A stretch of DNA of 64,000 nt from Clostridium cuniculi (GCF_004353185.1 NZ_SMUS01000017.1:18269-82268), one strand, 5' to 3'. Numbered from the stretch's first letter, positions 44,592-55,359 are shown. The notes: a model not told the origin generated them from the sequence alone. A program made the numbers and translations.

Positions 44592-46364
44592 TTAAATCAT
44601 TTCTTCAAATATTTTATAAAAATTTATTATTCCATATCCCCATTGAGGATTAGGATATATAGCTTTTCTCCTTTTATTAACTCCTCGCCTTAAAAATGTT
44701 TTTATACTTTGAGAATACATATATGGATAATTTCCTTGTACTATTCCCCATTGAAAAAGCAAAACACAAGCTCCTGCTCCAATAGCTGCTGCTAAACTTG
44801 TACCATTTATGACTTGAGTAGAATTATTTAATCCAACTGTAATTGTATTAACTCCTCCCGCTGATAAATCAATTTTATTAATATTTTCTTCTCTAAATGA
44901 TACTCCAGAATAAGATAATGAATTATTATTATTTTGATTATAAGCAGCTACGGTAACAACAAAATCTGAATCTCCAGGAATTGTTACTGTACCATATTGA
45001 TCACTTGGTAAAAATCGTGTTCCTGGAAGTGTTATTCCACTTTGCCATAGCCAAGCATTATATCTAGCCCTTTCTCCACTTCTTAACCTGAGTTTTATCT
45101 GCCATATACCCGGTGTTATATCACCAAAATATACTGATATCAATTCTTCACCTGTATATTCTTCAGGTAAATAATAACTTATTCTTGTTTGAGTTTTCTC
45201 AAAAATAAATGTATTTGTTTTTTGTACATTAACTGCTCCTCGAATAAATCCTGTTTCTTCCCCAGATGGCGATATTAAGTTGATATCGATTATACTAGGT
45301 AAATCCACCCATATTTCTACAGACATATATCCTTGGTTCTCTTGAACTAACAAATCAATAACTTCAATATTTTCCTTATCTATAATCATTCCCGATACAT
45401 GTCCATCTTTATCTGCTTCATTTCCCGATCCAGTAACTATTACAATACCAACATTATTAGATACGCTTTCTATAAAGCTATCAAATATATTATCACCTTT
45501 ATGATTTCCATTATTACTTCCTAACGGAAGTAATACAACTAATGGCTTCTTTTCTTTAAATAAAACTTTTTTAAAATATTCTATTGCAGCAAAAATAGTT
45601 GGTAATGCAAATATAGGAATTTCTAAATTTAAAAATTTTTTTGTATAAGCTGATTCACTTAACTTCACTATAACAAATTCACATTCTGGTGCTATCCCCT
45701 TAATATCTTTATTTTTCCCTAGGGCCCCAACAATTCCAGCCATACCAGTTCCATGTCCATTAGTATCCTTACTTGGTACAATATCATATGGATTTCCTCC
45801 AGCTTCATAAACTTCTATAGCTTTATTTATTTCTTCTCTAGTATAAAGACTTCCAAATGGTATAATATCACTTTCATTATTACCCTTTATAGTCTGATCC
45901 CATATAGAAATTATTCTACTTTTTCCATTTTTATCTCTAAATTCTTCACTTAAATAATCTATACCTGTATCAATTATTCCAACAACTACTCCATTTCCAT
46001 TTAAATTTAAAGGTACATTAGCTTGCAGTAGATTTACTTGGGCTGCATCAATTGCTGATATTTCTTGTAATGTATAAAGTTGAGGTGGTACTACATGTAT
46101 AATATTAAACTTATTACTATCAACATAAGCTTCAACTATTTTTCTAATATGATTAATATCTTGAAAACTACCAAGTTGATCACTTTTAATAATAACGTCT
46201 ACAACAATAGAAACAATTGCATATTCACTATTTAATAATGTTATATATACACCTTCAGCTTCTTTTATATTACCATCAATTTCACCTGAATATTCAATAA
46301 TAGTATGAATGTAATTAGGACTAGTAAAAATATACTCAGAATTTTTACCTTGTTTATTTTCCAT
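44592..46364 (-). CDS. Csp-type subtilisin-like serine protease, type II, copy 2
   Basis: 590 residues, very similar along its whole length to the type II protease at 39980-41764. Triad intact: Asp132 (VGIIDTGIDYL), His204 (NGHGTGMAGI), Ser523 (INGTSLAAAIG). The prodomain ends in the same PPQLYTLQEISAIDAAQV segment. GGTGATAAGAG lies upstream of the ATG. It follows the broken type I gene by 28 bases, the same order as in copy 1. Its intactness beside a broken partner suggests selection still acts on it. Confidence 0.88.
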   Translation of the reverse strand: MENKQGKNSEYIFTSPNYIHTIIEYSGEIDGNIKEAEGVYITLLNSEYAIVSIVVDVIIKSDQLGSFQDINHIRKIVEAYVDSNKFNIIHVVPPQLYTLQEISAIDAAQVNLLQANVPLNLNGNGVVVGIIDTGIDYLSEEFRDKNGKSRIISIWDQTIKGNNESDIIPFGSLYTREEINKAIEVYEAGGNPYDIVPSKDTNGHGTGMAGIVGALGKNKDIKGIAPECEFVIVKLSESAYTKKFLNLEIPIFALPTIFAAIEYFKKVLFKEKKPLVVLLPLGSNNGNHKGDNIFDSFIESVSNNVGIVIVTGSGNEADKDGHVSGMIIDKENIEVIDLLVQENQGYMSVEIWVDLPSIIDINLISPSGEETGFIRGAVNVQKTNTFIFEKTQTRISYYLPEEYTGEELISVYFGDITPGIWQIKLRLRSGERARYNAWLWQSGITLPGTRFLPSDQYGTVTIPGDSDFVVTVAAYNQNNNNSLSYSGVSFREENINKIDLSAGGVNTITVGLNNSTQVINGTSLAAAIGAGACVLLFQWGIVQGNYPYMYSQSIKTFLRRGVNKRRKAIYPNPQWGYGIINFYKIFEEMI

Positions 46365-46392
46365 CTCTTATCACCTTCCACTATACATAAAT

Positions 46393-48186
46393 TTAATCAA
46401 TAGGGCATCTTATAAATAAATTATTTACATGATACTCTTTATATTTTTTATCCTTTCTATACTCTCCACCTAACACATTAAATACTTCTAATAAATCTAA
46501 TTTTCCATAGCCTATATCTTCATTTGGATAATTATATACCATATCTCTTTTAGCACTATATATTAATGAACTTCTTAATTTAGTAGAGTAAATTCCTACA
46601 TTTTTAATATCTTTTATCATCCATTGAACTAAAAGACAAGTTGCTCCAGTTACAATAGCTGTAGCTACTGAACTTCCACTTACTGATACAATCTTATTAT
46701 CATTTCCCGATGTAGTAAGAACATTTACCCCATTTGCTGCTATATCCGGATTAATTAATTAATTTGTATTAAATCCTTTTCCTGAAGATGATAATAGGGA
46801 ATTATTTATACTATTATAATAAGCAACTGTTGTAACTTTTCTAGCTGTAGATGGTATAGTTAATGTATTATAGGGATTAGGATTTAAAAATTTTGTTCCT
46901 TCTGGTAATAAATTCTTATCAGGTAGCCATATATCATATCTTCCACTACTTATATATTCTCCTCTTAATTTCAATTTCCAAATTCCACTTTTAATGTCAG
47001 TAAAACTTAAAAAAAAGACTTGATGCCCAGTAAAATTCTCTGGATTATAACATGTAACTTCAAGGTGAGTATTGGTTAAATAAAAATCCTTATTCTCTAT
47101 AGAATATATTTTAGATTCAAAAAACCCCATCTCTTCACCTGATGGAGCAATCACATTTAATGACATTTTATCTGGTTTTTTTATCCAAATATAAAATTCT
47201 AATCTTTTCATATTTTTTGATATTCTTAATTCAATAGTATTAATCTCACCAATATTTTGGATATAATTAGTTGCATGACCTTCTGAATCAGCTGAATTTC
47301 CAGTACCAGCTATAAAAATTATACCTTCTCTATTTGCAATGCTAGTTATAAATCTTGCAGTAATATTATATCCATCATGACTTCCATCTTGACTGCCAAC
47401 TCCACAATATATTACTAAGGGTCTCTTTAGCTCTTTTGCAGTTCTTCTTAAAAATTCAATAGCAGCTAAAACTTCTGAATTATCATATACCGGAAATGGG
47501 GTAAGATTATTTTCTCTCAATACTTTCTTATAATTTTGCGATTGTAATAACTTTACAACTACGAAATCACAATCATTAGCTATTCCTTGCATTTTTCCAT
47601 TATAACCTCTTGCACCAATTATTCCTGCCATTTTTGTTCCATGGTCTAGTTCATCTTTGCTTGGCACAATACTATATGGGTCACCACCACCTCTATATAC
47701 ATTAATTGCTTCATTTATCTTCTCATTAGAATATATTGCTCCAAATTTAAACTCACTTACTTCATCAGCCTGTATAGTCTGGTCCCATATTTTAACAATT
47801 CTAGATGTATCATCTTCTCTTATAAATTCTTGATTAAGATAATTTATTCCACTATCTATCATTCCAACTAATACACCTCTACCACTCAAATTTAAATATG
47901 GATTCATTTTAACTTTTTGTATATTATCTACACTTGAAGGATCTATATCTTGCAAAACATATACACTTCTTGTTTCTATGAAAATAATTGCTGGCACATC
48001 TCTTCTTAACCTGTCAATATCCTTTGATTGAATAGCTACTATACCTAAAGTATCAGTAACTGAAACTCCCCAAGCATAATCAACTTTATTTATTTGTTCT
48101 TCAAAGTTTCCTCTATACTCTACTACATAATGAATATAATCCTCATTTAAATATTGCCCTATCTCCACTAAATTTCCTCCAGACAT
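46393..48186 (-). pseudogene. Csp-type protease, type I, copy 2: interrupted by one in-frame TAA
   Basis: The frame runs 475 codons from 48186 to a TAA at 46761-46759, then continues without shift to 46393 (about 120 more codons). Asp111 and His182 lie before the stop; the Ser motif SGSSVATAIV lies after it. The copy 1 paralogue has GAA (Glu) at this position. The region around the stop is ATTAATTAATTAAT-like, so a point change is enough. GGAGG 7 bases before a GTG at 48168 suggests that start. Unless the stop is read through, the product lacks its catalytic serine. A sequencing error cannot be excluded. Confidence 0.85.
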
Positions 48187-48573
48187 TACTCTCTTAATTT
48201 ATATGCTACTTTAAGAAGTCTTTAGAATATTTTTATATAATCCCCAACATAGAAATATACCAAATTTACTTGTTAATCCAATATAATAAAACATTAAAAT
48301 AGACTGACCAAATATCATAATATTTGGTCAGTCTATAATTAATTCGAAATATCTTGAACATTTTCATAATAATTTTAATCGAAACTTAATTCTTGTACCT
48401 CATTTTTATATTATACCCTATTAACTTCCTTAGTTACCTTAAACTTTTTAATATAATAATTATTATAAAATGCATATATAAGTTGTTCAGTCATGAAACA
48501 CCAAAGAAATCCTACAAAACATTAAATGTATCAAGATAAGGATATTATAAATTTTTAAAACATGGCATTATAT
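48187..48573. other. 387-bp intergenic region before Csp copy 2
   Basis: It contains a perfect 16-bp inverted repeat (48300-48315 and 48320-48335, 4-base loop). On the minus strand this is followed by TATTTTAATG, consistent with a terminator for the ABC transporter operon that ends at 48574. The rest is AT-rich, with no gene I can support; the promoter of the copy 2 Csp cassette should lie in the left part. Confidence 0.6.
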
Positions 48574-49467
48574 TTAAATAAGATTATCAAGCAAAACAAA
48601 GTGGTTTTTACTAACTTCTATCCACTTTACCTCTTCATTACAACATTTACTTATAAACTTATTATTCATACTAAACAAATTATTTTCATCTTGTAAGTTA
48701 GAATTTAATAGCATTTTAGTATATGGATGTATTGGGTTAGAATATAATTCATATGTAGGTGCAACCTCCACTATTTTCCCCTTATAAATTACTGCTATTC
48801 TATCACTAATATATCTAACCATTGATAAGTCATGGGATATAAAGATGAAAGTTAAATTTTTATTACTTTTCAATTTCTTAAATAAATTTATTATTTGTGC
48901 TTGCATTGATACATCAAGTGATGCAATAGGCTCATCCGCTATAATACATTCTGGTTTTGTTGAAATAGCTCTAGCTATACTAACTCTTTGTCTTTGTCCT
49001 CCAGAAAGATCATATGGATACTTATTTATACTACTTCTATCTATTCCTACAACCTCAAGTAAATTATATACTACTTTCTCTCTCTCTGCTTTACTACTAT
49101 ACAGCTTTTGAAGTCTCATTGGCTCTTCAATAATATTCTTCACTGTCATTCTAGAATTTAAACTAGACGTAGAGTCTTGAAAAATAAATTGTATCTTTTT
49201 ACTTATTATTCTTCTTTGGGTTTTCTTTAACTTTTTACCACTTATAGTAATACCATTATATTTAATTTCTCCATCAGTTATACTATTGATACCTACTATA
49301 CTTTTTCCTAATGTGGATTTACCTGAACCTGATTCTCCTATTAATCCTAAGAACTCCCCTTTATAAATATCAAGTGAAACATCATCTATAGCTTTTACTA
49401 TTTTTTTATTGTTTAAAGTAAAATATTGCTTAAGATTTTTTATCTCTAAAAGTTTTTCCCTCTTCAT
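48574..49467 (-). CDS. Opp/Nik-type ABC transporter ATP-binding protein 2 (OppF-like)
   Basis: 297 residues: Walker A GESGSGKST near residue 42, signature LSGGQRQRV near 155, Walker B CIIADEPIASLD, switch His in ISHDLSMV, and the oligopeptide-type tail NPIHPYTKMLL. The tail after residue 260 lacks the usual cysteine-rich end of OppF. The start overlaps the OppD-like gene by 38 bases. Last gene of the operon. Confidence 0.87.
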   Translation of the reverse strand: MKREKLLEIKNLKQYFTLNNKKIVKAIDDVSLDIYKGEFLGLIGESGSGKSTLGKSIVGINSITDGEIKYNGITISGKKLKKTQRRIISKKIQFIFQDSTSSLNSRMTVKNIIEEPMRLQKLYSSKAEREKVVYNLLEVVGIDRSSINKYPYDLSGGQRQRVSIARAISTKPECIIADEPIASLDVSMQAQIINLFKKLKSNKNLTFIFISHDLSMVRYISDRIAVIYKGKIVEVAPTYELYSNPIHPYTKMLLNSNLQDENNLFSMNNKFISKCCNEEVKWIEVSKNHFVLLDNLI

Positions 49468-50482
49468 TAATAATTAACTTCTCCTCTTTAGCTTTAATTT
49501 CATCTCTTGCTATCGCTGCCTTTGGATGTAGTAACCACGTTGCAGCATAATGACTTTCACTAACTTTAAACATTGGTGGTTCTTCTAAAAAATCTATTAC
49601 TAAGGGATTCTTATTTCTTATAGCAAAAGCATCTCCCTTTGGAGGATTTAAAAGATTTGGTGGCACGCCTTCTATGGTTGGTAAATATTCTTTATCCATA
49701 TTAAAAGAAACTCTAGATGACATTAGTCCTACTGTATATGGATGAATAGGGTTTGAAAATATATCTTCTTTTTTACCTATTTCAACTATTTTTCCTGCAT
49801 ACATTACAGCAATCCTATCTGCAATTTTATTTACCACTTCCATGTCATGAGTTATAAATATTATGGATATATTAGTTTTCTTTTGTATTGATTTTATTAA
49901 ATCTAATATTTTATTCTGCATTATTGAATCTAATGCTGTTGTTGGCTCATCAGCTATTAAAATTTTAGGATTACATGCTAATGCTATAGCAATGGCTATA
50001 CGTTGTCTCATTCCGCCTGAAAATTCATATGGATATTGGTTATATCTACTTTCTGATTCATCTATCCCTACAAAATCTATTAATTCTATAGCTCGCCTCT
50101 TAGCTTCTGCTCTAGTAACCTTATTATGAACTCTAACAGCTTCTGATATTTGCTTTCCTACAGATATAGTAGGATTCAATGATGTCATTGGATTTTGGAA
50201 AATCATAGATATTTCTTTTCCCCTTACTTTTGACATCATCTTATCAGTAAGATTACATATATTAGTGCCATTTAATAATATATCACCATTTTTTACATAT
50301 CCATTTTCAGGTAGCAATTTCAGTATACTTCTACATAAAACTGATTTTCCAGAACCTGATTCTCCTACAATTGATAATATCTCATCTTTTTTCAAATCAA
50401 ATGATACATCTCTTACAGCTTTAACTTCTCCATATTTAGTTTTGAGATTTACTTGCAAATTCTTAACTTCAAGCACTTTCAT
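49430..50482 (-). CDS. Opp/Nik-type ABC transporter ATP-binding protein 1 (OppD-like)
   Basis: 350 residues: Walker A GESGSGKSV near residue 39, signature FSGGMRQRIAIA, Walker B ILIADEPTTALD, ITHDMEVV, and the tail NPIHPYTVGLMSS with GVPPNLLNPPKG. AGGAG precedes the ATG. It pairs with the following OppF-like ATPase to drive the two-permease importer. Confidence 0.9.
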   Translation of the reverse strand: MKVLEVKNLQVNLKTKYGEVKAVRDVSFDLKKDEILSIVGESGSGKSVLCRSILKLLPENGYVKNGDILLNGTNICNLTDKMMSKVRGKEISMIFQNPMTSLNPTISVGKQISEAVRVHNKVTRAEAKRRAIELIDFVGIDESESRYNQYPYEFSGGMRQRIAIAIALACNPKILIADEPTTALDSIMQNKILDLIKSIQKKTNISIIFITHDMEVVNKIADRIAVMYAGKIVEIGKKEDIFSNPIHPYTVGLMSSRVSFNMDKEYLPTIEGVPPNLLNPPKGDAFAIRNKNPLVIDFLEEPPMFKVSESHYAATWLLHPKAAIARDEIKAKEEKLIINEEGKTFRDKKS

Positions 50483-50538
50483 AATTATAAATAATCTCCT
50501 GTTATTTATTAATCCTTAAAACTATATTTTATATTTCC

Positions 50539-52104
50539 TTATTTTAAATCCCAATCCTCAACATTCCAGAATATTCCTACTCCATGATGTCCTAAAACTG
50601 TTTCTTTAGTTATTCCTTCTAAATTATTTTTAGCTACATAAACAGCATCTATATATGTTAAAAACGTATATGGAAGATCCTTTGTCAGTTCTTCTTGGAA
50701 TTCTTTATAATATTTTAGTCTTTCTTCATAAACATCTGTCTGTCTAGCTTTAGTAAGTAATTCATCTATCTTTTCATTTGAATATGAATTATAATTGGCA
50801 CCTCCATGAGTTGAAAATACCTTATATGTATGGTCATCAGGATCAAATGGACTTCCCCATCCAATTACAAATGCCGCTTGATTATCCCAATCAATATCTG
50901 ATTTTACAGCTAACTTTACATCTACTCCTATTTTCTTAAATTCCTGAACTGCAAAGTTTGCTATATCAATTCTTTCTTGGTCACCTTCCATAGCAACTAG
51001 TTCAAAGCTTAATTTTGTTCCATTCTTGCTATATATTCCATCACTACCAAGCTTCCATCCTGCATCTTCTAATAATTGCTTAGCTTTTTCTGGATTATAC
51101 TCAAACTTATCCATTTCTGAATTATTATATTTTCCCATTTGAAGTGGGGAGTAAGCAGTATGACCATATCCTAATAAAATGCCATCTACTATAGCTTCTC
51201 TATCAATTGCATAGCTTAAAGCATTTGGTAATTCTCTGTTTTCTTTAAACAGTGGATAATTGAAGTTGTACATTATACCTCTGTAATCTGAAGTTTTCAT
51301 AATATCTACTACAAATTTATCATCATCTTTAAATGAATCTATATCTTTTGGAGTTACCTGAGCTAAATCTAACTCTCCAGATTTTAACTGCATAACTCTT
51401 GCTTTTGTATCATTAACTATCTTAAATATAATTTTATCTATCTTAGGTGATTTTCTAAAATAATCTTCATTTTTTACTAATGTGATACTTTGACCTTGAT
51501 CCCAATTATTAAGTTTATATGGTCCTGTTCCAATGGGATGTCTATTAAAATCACTTGTAATTATATCCTGACCTTCTAATATATGCTTAGGAATTATCCC
51601 TACAGCTAAATAATCTAACATTGCAACATTATTATTTTTTAAAGTTATTTTAACTGTATAGTCATCTACTATTTCAATATTTGTTATATCTTCATAATTT
51701 GTTGCAATTTCTGAACCATTATCTGGATTATTAATTGTCTCATAAGTAAACTTAACATCTTCAGCTGTAAATGACTCTCCATCATGCCATTTAACATCAT
51801 CTCTTAAGTGAAACGTATAAGTTAATGTTTCTTCATCATATTCCCAGCTTTTAGCCAGTGCTGGAATAATATTATTATCCTTATCATGAGCTGTTAATCC
51901 ATCAAATAAAAGTGAGTTAATTTCCCCATGTTCAAAAAGTGCTGGATTTATACTTGTATAATCTCCACTTCCATAAATTAATACTTTTTCTTTAGCTGCA
52001 TCCTTATCAATATTTTCGTTTGAATTATCTGACTGCTTATTTCCACAACCCGCCAGTAGAAATATAGATAATACCGCAGCTATAACTTTAAATTTTTTTA
52101 ACAT
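50539..52104 (-). CDS. SBP_bac_5 substrate-binding lipoprotein (peptide/nickel class)
   Basis: 521 residues. Lipobox LLAGC (Cys20), then the DppA/OppA/NikA fold (SINPALFEHGEINSLLFDGL, WHDGESFTAEDVKFTYETI near residue 110, HPIGTGPYKLNNWDQGQ near 190, LSYAIDREAIVDGILLG). The class covers oligopeptides, opines and nickel chelates. Location immediately downstream of urease, a nickel enzyme, makes nickel uptake an attractive guess. Pocket residues cannot be judged by eye. Confidence 0.85.
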   Translation of the reverse strand: MLKKFKVIAAVLSIFLLAGCGNKQSDNSNENIDKDAAKEKVLIYGSGDYTSINPALFEHGEINSLLFDGLTAHDKDNNIIPALAKSWEYDEETLTYTFHLRDDVKWHDGESFTAEDVKFTYETINNPDNGSEIATNYEDITNIEIVDDYTVKITLKNNNVAMLDYLAVGIIPKHILEGQDIITSDFNRHPIGTGPYKLNNWDQGQSITLVKNEDYFRKSPKIDKIIFKIVNDTKARVMQLKSGELDLAQVTPKDIDSFKDDDKFVVDIMKTSDYRGIMYNFNYPLFKENRELPNALSYAIDREAIVDGILLGYGHTAYSPLQMGKYNNSEMDKFEYNPEKAKQLLEDAGWKLGSDGIYSKNGTKLSFELVAMEGDQERIDIANFAVQEFKKIGVDVKLAVKSDIDWDNQAAFVIGWGSPFDPDDHTYKVFSTHGGANYNSYSNEKIDELLTKARQTDVYEERLKYYKEFQEELTKDLPYTFLTYIDAVYVAKNNLEGITKETVLGHHGVGIFWNVEDWDLK

Positions 52105-52119
52105 CTAAACTTATGTCCT

Positions 52120-53022
52120 TTACAAATTATTATACTTTTTAATATTTTTCTTTCTTAAATAATTACCTAAATTAGCTATACAAATAAGGGTTATAATAAG
52201 AAACAATCCTGGAAATAAAATCACCCACCAAATATTGGAAAGTAATGCATTTTGAGCTAAAGATAGCATACTCCCCCAGGAAATAACATCTAACGGCAAA
52301 CCAATCCCAAGAAAACTAAGGGTTGATTCTGTTGAAATTGCTGCTGCAATATTACTTACTACCATAAACATTATTGATGACATAAAATTAGGTACTAAAT
52401 GCCTTATCAATATATAGAAAAAATTCCCCCCCATTATTTTAGCCGATAATATATATTCACTATTTATTATTTGTCTAACTTCACTTCTTACCACTTTTGC
52501 AATACCTGTCCAGCTAACAACTCCTATAACAATTGACATCGATATTGATGTACTGTCTCCTATTATAGATTGCATAAAAATTATTAATAAAATTGAAGGA
52601 ATACTTAATAATAGTTCCGTAGCTTTCATCATTAAATTATCTATCCTCGGGGAAGACATTCCGCTAATACATCCATATAGCACTCCAATAAATGTTGATA
52701 TCACAGTTGAAAATATTCCTATAAATAATGATACCCTTCCGCCATACCAAATATTTGAAAACACATCTCTACCCATAGAATCTGTACCAAAATAAAATAT
52801 TTTATTTGGAGCTACATTACTATTAGCTAAATCCATATATTTAGGATCATGATTTGCTATTAATGAAGAACTTAAACAAGCAGCTATTATCATAAATAAT
52901 ACTATTATTGATAAATAGTGACTCTTATCTTTTATACAAAAGGAATGCTCATCTATTACATCCTCTTTAATATACTTACTTTTATCTTTAACTATTTCAA
53001 AATTACTCAAATGAAGGTTCAA
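52120..53022 (-). CDS. Opp/Nik-type ABC permease 2 (OppC-like)
   Basis: 300 residues from a TTG start with GGAGGAG 6 to 8 bases upstream, overlapping the OppB-like gene. BPD_transp_1 features: YFGTDSMGRDVFSNIWYGGR near residue 80, the EAA-type loop region YILSAKIMGGNFFYILIRHL and STESTLSFLGIGLPLDVISWG. About five to six membrane helices. The N-terminal cytoplasmic part is longer than the minimum (SFCIKDKSH). Confidence 0.88.
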   Translation of the reverse strand: MNLHLSNFEIVKDKSKYIKEDVIDEHSFCIKDKSHYLSIIVLFMIIAACLSSSLIANHDPKYMDLANSNVAPNKIFYFGTDSMGRDVFSNIWYGGRVSLFIGIFSTVISTFIGVLYGCISGMSSPRIDNLMMKATELLLSIPSILLIIFMQSIIGDSTSISMSIVIGVVSWTGIAKVVRSEVRQIINSEYILSAKIMGGNFFYILIRHLVPNFMSSIMFMVVSNIAAAISTESTLSFLGIGLPLDVISWGSMLSLAQNALLSNIWWVILFPGLFLIITLICIANLGNYLRKKNIKKYNNL

Positions 53023-53992
53023 AAGTTTCTCCTCCCTGATAATTCACTCTTGGATCTATCTTTTTATTTATGATTTGAGCTATCATATTAGATATTAATA
53101 CAATAATACCTGTTATAAGAGATAAAACCATAAGCATATTATAATCATGGTATTTAGCACTCTCAAATACAAGACTTCCTATCCCTGGATATGAAAATAT
53201 TTGCTCAACCACATATGTTCCTGCTAATATATGTGGTAGTGAAATTGTCATCATAGTTATAAATGACGGCATAATATTCCTAAGACATTGTTTATAAACA
53301 ACTTGTCTTTTGGTTAATCCTTTTACTTTTGCCAGTAATACATAGTCTTCTCGCATCTCTTCTAGAATCTTATTTCTTACCATATATCCGTAGTACCATA
53401 AATGTCCTATTACTAAAACTAATAAAGGTAATATTAAATGTATCATTCTATCAATTATATTACTTTCATTTCCAATAGAATATGCTCCACTAGTTGGTAG
53501 GATACCTAAGTTTACTCCAAATATTAAAATCAGTATTATTGCTACCCAAAATGACGGTATACTTGATGTTATGTTTCCAATTGTCATTATTATCTTATCA
53601 ATAAGCTTGTCTTCATGTAGAGCACTAAATATTCCTAAAAACAAAGCTCCTGCAAAAGTTAATATATAAGATAATCCCCCTAAAATAACAGTATTTTTAT
53701 ATACATCCTTTATAACTGAAGTAACATCACGCTTATATTTATATGAAATTCCAAAATCGCCTTTTGCAGCATTTTTAATCCACTTTCCATATTGAATATA
53801 TATAGGCTCATTAAGTCCTAGTTTGTCAATAGCTTTTTCTCTATCTTCCATACTCATTCTTTCAACAGCATTTCCATAATAAGATTTAAGGGGGTCACCT
53901 GGAGATAATCTTGAAATGTAAAATACAATTAAAGATAATATAAAAATAGCAATAATACATTGAAATATTTTTCTTAATACGACTTTTATCAT
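53003..53992 (-). CDS. Opp/Nik-type ABC permease 1 (OppB-like)
   Basis: 329 residues, six membrane helices, with the OppB/NikB patterns FYISRLSPGDPLKSYYG near residue 24, LGLNEPIYIQYGKWI, the EAA loop DYVLLAKVKGLTKRQVVYKQ, and VVEQIFSYPGIGSLVFESA. First gene of the five-gene operon. It begins 184 bases downstream of ureF on the same strand with no clear terminator between, so readthrough from the urease operon is possible. Confidence 0.88.
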   Translation of the reverse strand: MIKVVLRKIFQCIIAIFILSLIVFYISRLSPGDPLKSYYGNAVERMSMEDREKAIDKLGLNEPIYIQYGKWIKNAAKGDFGISYKYKRDVTSVIKDVYKNTVILGGLSYILTFAGALFLGIFSALHEDKLIDKIIMTIGNITSSIPSFWVAIILILIFGVNLGILPTSGAYSIGNESNIIDRMIHLILPLLVLVIGHLWYYGYMVRNKILEEMREDYVLLAKVKGLTKRQVVYKQCLRNIMPSFITMMTISLPHILAGTYVVEQIFSYPGIGSLVFESAKYHDYNMLMVLSLITGIIVLISNMIAQIINKKIDPRVNYQGGETFEPSFE

Positions 53993-54176
53993 TTTTTCAC
54001 TCCTTATACATTATATTTTCTCTAACTGATTATTTACATTACTTTACCACCAACTCATTAGTGTAGCACTCTATAAAATTTCTAATAAATTTATTTTTTT
54101 AAACAAACTCCACGTACATTTACTAAGAGCTTGTTTTAAAAAATATCAATTTAACTTATTGTTTATTTCGATAATA

Positions 54177-54869
54177 TTAAGACATAAATAATCTAAACCC
54201 TAACGTCTCATGATTTATCTGTGACAGTTCAATACCTGGAGTATTAGCTCCAAAGGAATCAAAATCAAGTTCTTCTATTAGTTTATAGTATTGATCAAAT
54301 TTTTCTGAGTATTCTTTAACTAAAAGTTGACCATCTTTTTGACCTAATGGTATTGCTCTAACAGCATTTTGTATTAAAGTTGAAACAGTACTGTACATAT
54401 GTAACTTAATAGCTTCTTCTTCGGACATTTCAAGCTCATGCATTAATAATCCAAATACTATTGCTGGATGTCCATATACTTCTTTAGCAGCTATTTTTTT
54501 ACCATATATTTTTAAGTTTTCTATTTCATATAGATCTAAATATATCTTTATCATTCTACTAGCAACTAATTTAGCAGCATTTCTAGTTTCTTTTGCAACA
54601 GTTTGTGCTATTAATAAGTTATCAATTTCCCAGACCTTATCCACATCACCATTTTCTAATGCTTCATATAACATTCTTATTGCTAATCCATCAGATGTTA
54701 TAAATTGATGCCTTAAATATAAATCTACCCATTTACTAAAACTTTTAGCATCATCTATAACATTACTTCTTAAATATGTTTCCATTCCATAAGAATGGTT
54801 AAATGACCCTATAGGAAAGTTAGAATCACATAATTGTAATATCTGTAACATTTTTAAACTCTTATCCAT
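54177..54869 (-). CDS. ureF: Urease accessory protein UreF
   Basis: About 230 residues from the ATG at 54869, immediately after the ureE stop (TAGTATG); a longer overlapping frame to 54899 and an ATG at 54851 are alternatives. All-helical UreF features: LQLCDSNFPIGSFNHSYGME near the N-terminus and AKEVYGHPAIVFGLLMHELE near residue 140. It forms the UreG-UreF-UreD complex that delivers nickel to urease. The C-terminus ends with ELSQINHETLGFRLFMS, as usual. Confidence 0.93.
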   Translation of the reverse strand: MDKSLKMLQILQLCDSNFPIGSFNHSYGMETYLRSNVIDDAKSFSKWVDLYLRHQFITSDGLAIRMLYEALENGDVDKVWEIDNLLIAQTVAKETRNAAKLVASRMIKIYLDLYEIENLKIYGKKIAAKEVYGHPAIVFGLLMHELEMSEEEAIKLHMYSTVSTLIQNAVRAIPLGQKDGQLLVKEYSEKFDQYYKLIEELDFDSFGANTPGIELSQINHETLGFRLFMS

Positions 54870-54870
54870 A

Positions 54871-55326
54871 CTAATGCTTATGCTCCATAAAATTAACATG
54901 TGTAAAAGCGTTTTTTACTCTTCTATCTTCTCTAGAATAATTGATGTTATCTTTCCTTAGTTCATCCTCAACTAAATAATCATATTGAACTATCATAACA
55001 TCATCTTCAAAATGTGCAGGTAGATGTTTATTTCCTAATTTATGTGCAATATATGCCATTTCAGTTATATCCTTAGGCTTAATAACTAAAACATCTTCAC
55101 TTTTAACTTTTACTATAACTAAATTATGACCATCATTAAATAATATATCTCCATCTCTTAATTTCATACCTCTATCTAATGATATTCCATGTTCATGGTT
55201 ATGATCTGATTTAACTCTTATTATTCTTTTAACTAAATCATCACTATCTATATATATTTTTTCTAAATGATACCCATCTGTACTTTCTAATTCATCTAAA
55301 TTTCCTAATATCTTTTCAAAAAGCAT
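54871..55326 (-). CDS. ureE: Urease nickel metallochaperone UreE
   Basis: 151 residues. The N-terminal peptide-binding domain (1-75; RGMKLRDGDILF) is followed by the metal-binding C-terminal domain with AHKLGNKHLPAHFEDD near residue 98, holding the conserved nickel-ligand His. The C-terminus ends NFMEHKH, a short histidine tail rather than the long His-rich tail of Klebsiella. AAGGAGG precedes the ATG. Confidence 0.93.
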   Translation of the reverse strand: MLFEKILGNLDELESTDGYHLEKIYIDSDDLVKRIIRVKSDHNHEHGISLDRGMKLRDGDILFNDGHNLVIVKVKSEDVLVIKPKDITEMAYIAHKLGNKHLPAHFEDDVMIVQYDYLVEDELRKDNINYSREDRRVKNAFTHVNFMEHKH

Positions 55327-55359
55327 AGAAAGAACCTCCTTATCTAACTTAATATTTTA

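Noticed and set aside
54100..54150. AAACAA...TTGTTT inverted repeat after ureF considered as a terminator
   Set aside because: On the minus strand the stem is followed by A residues rather than T, and the pairing is broken, so it does not support termination before the Opp-type operon.
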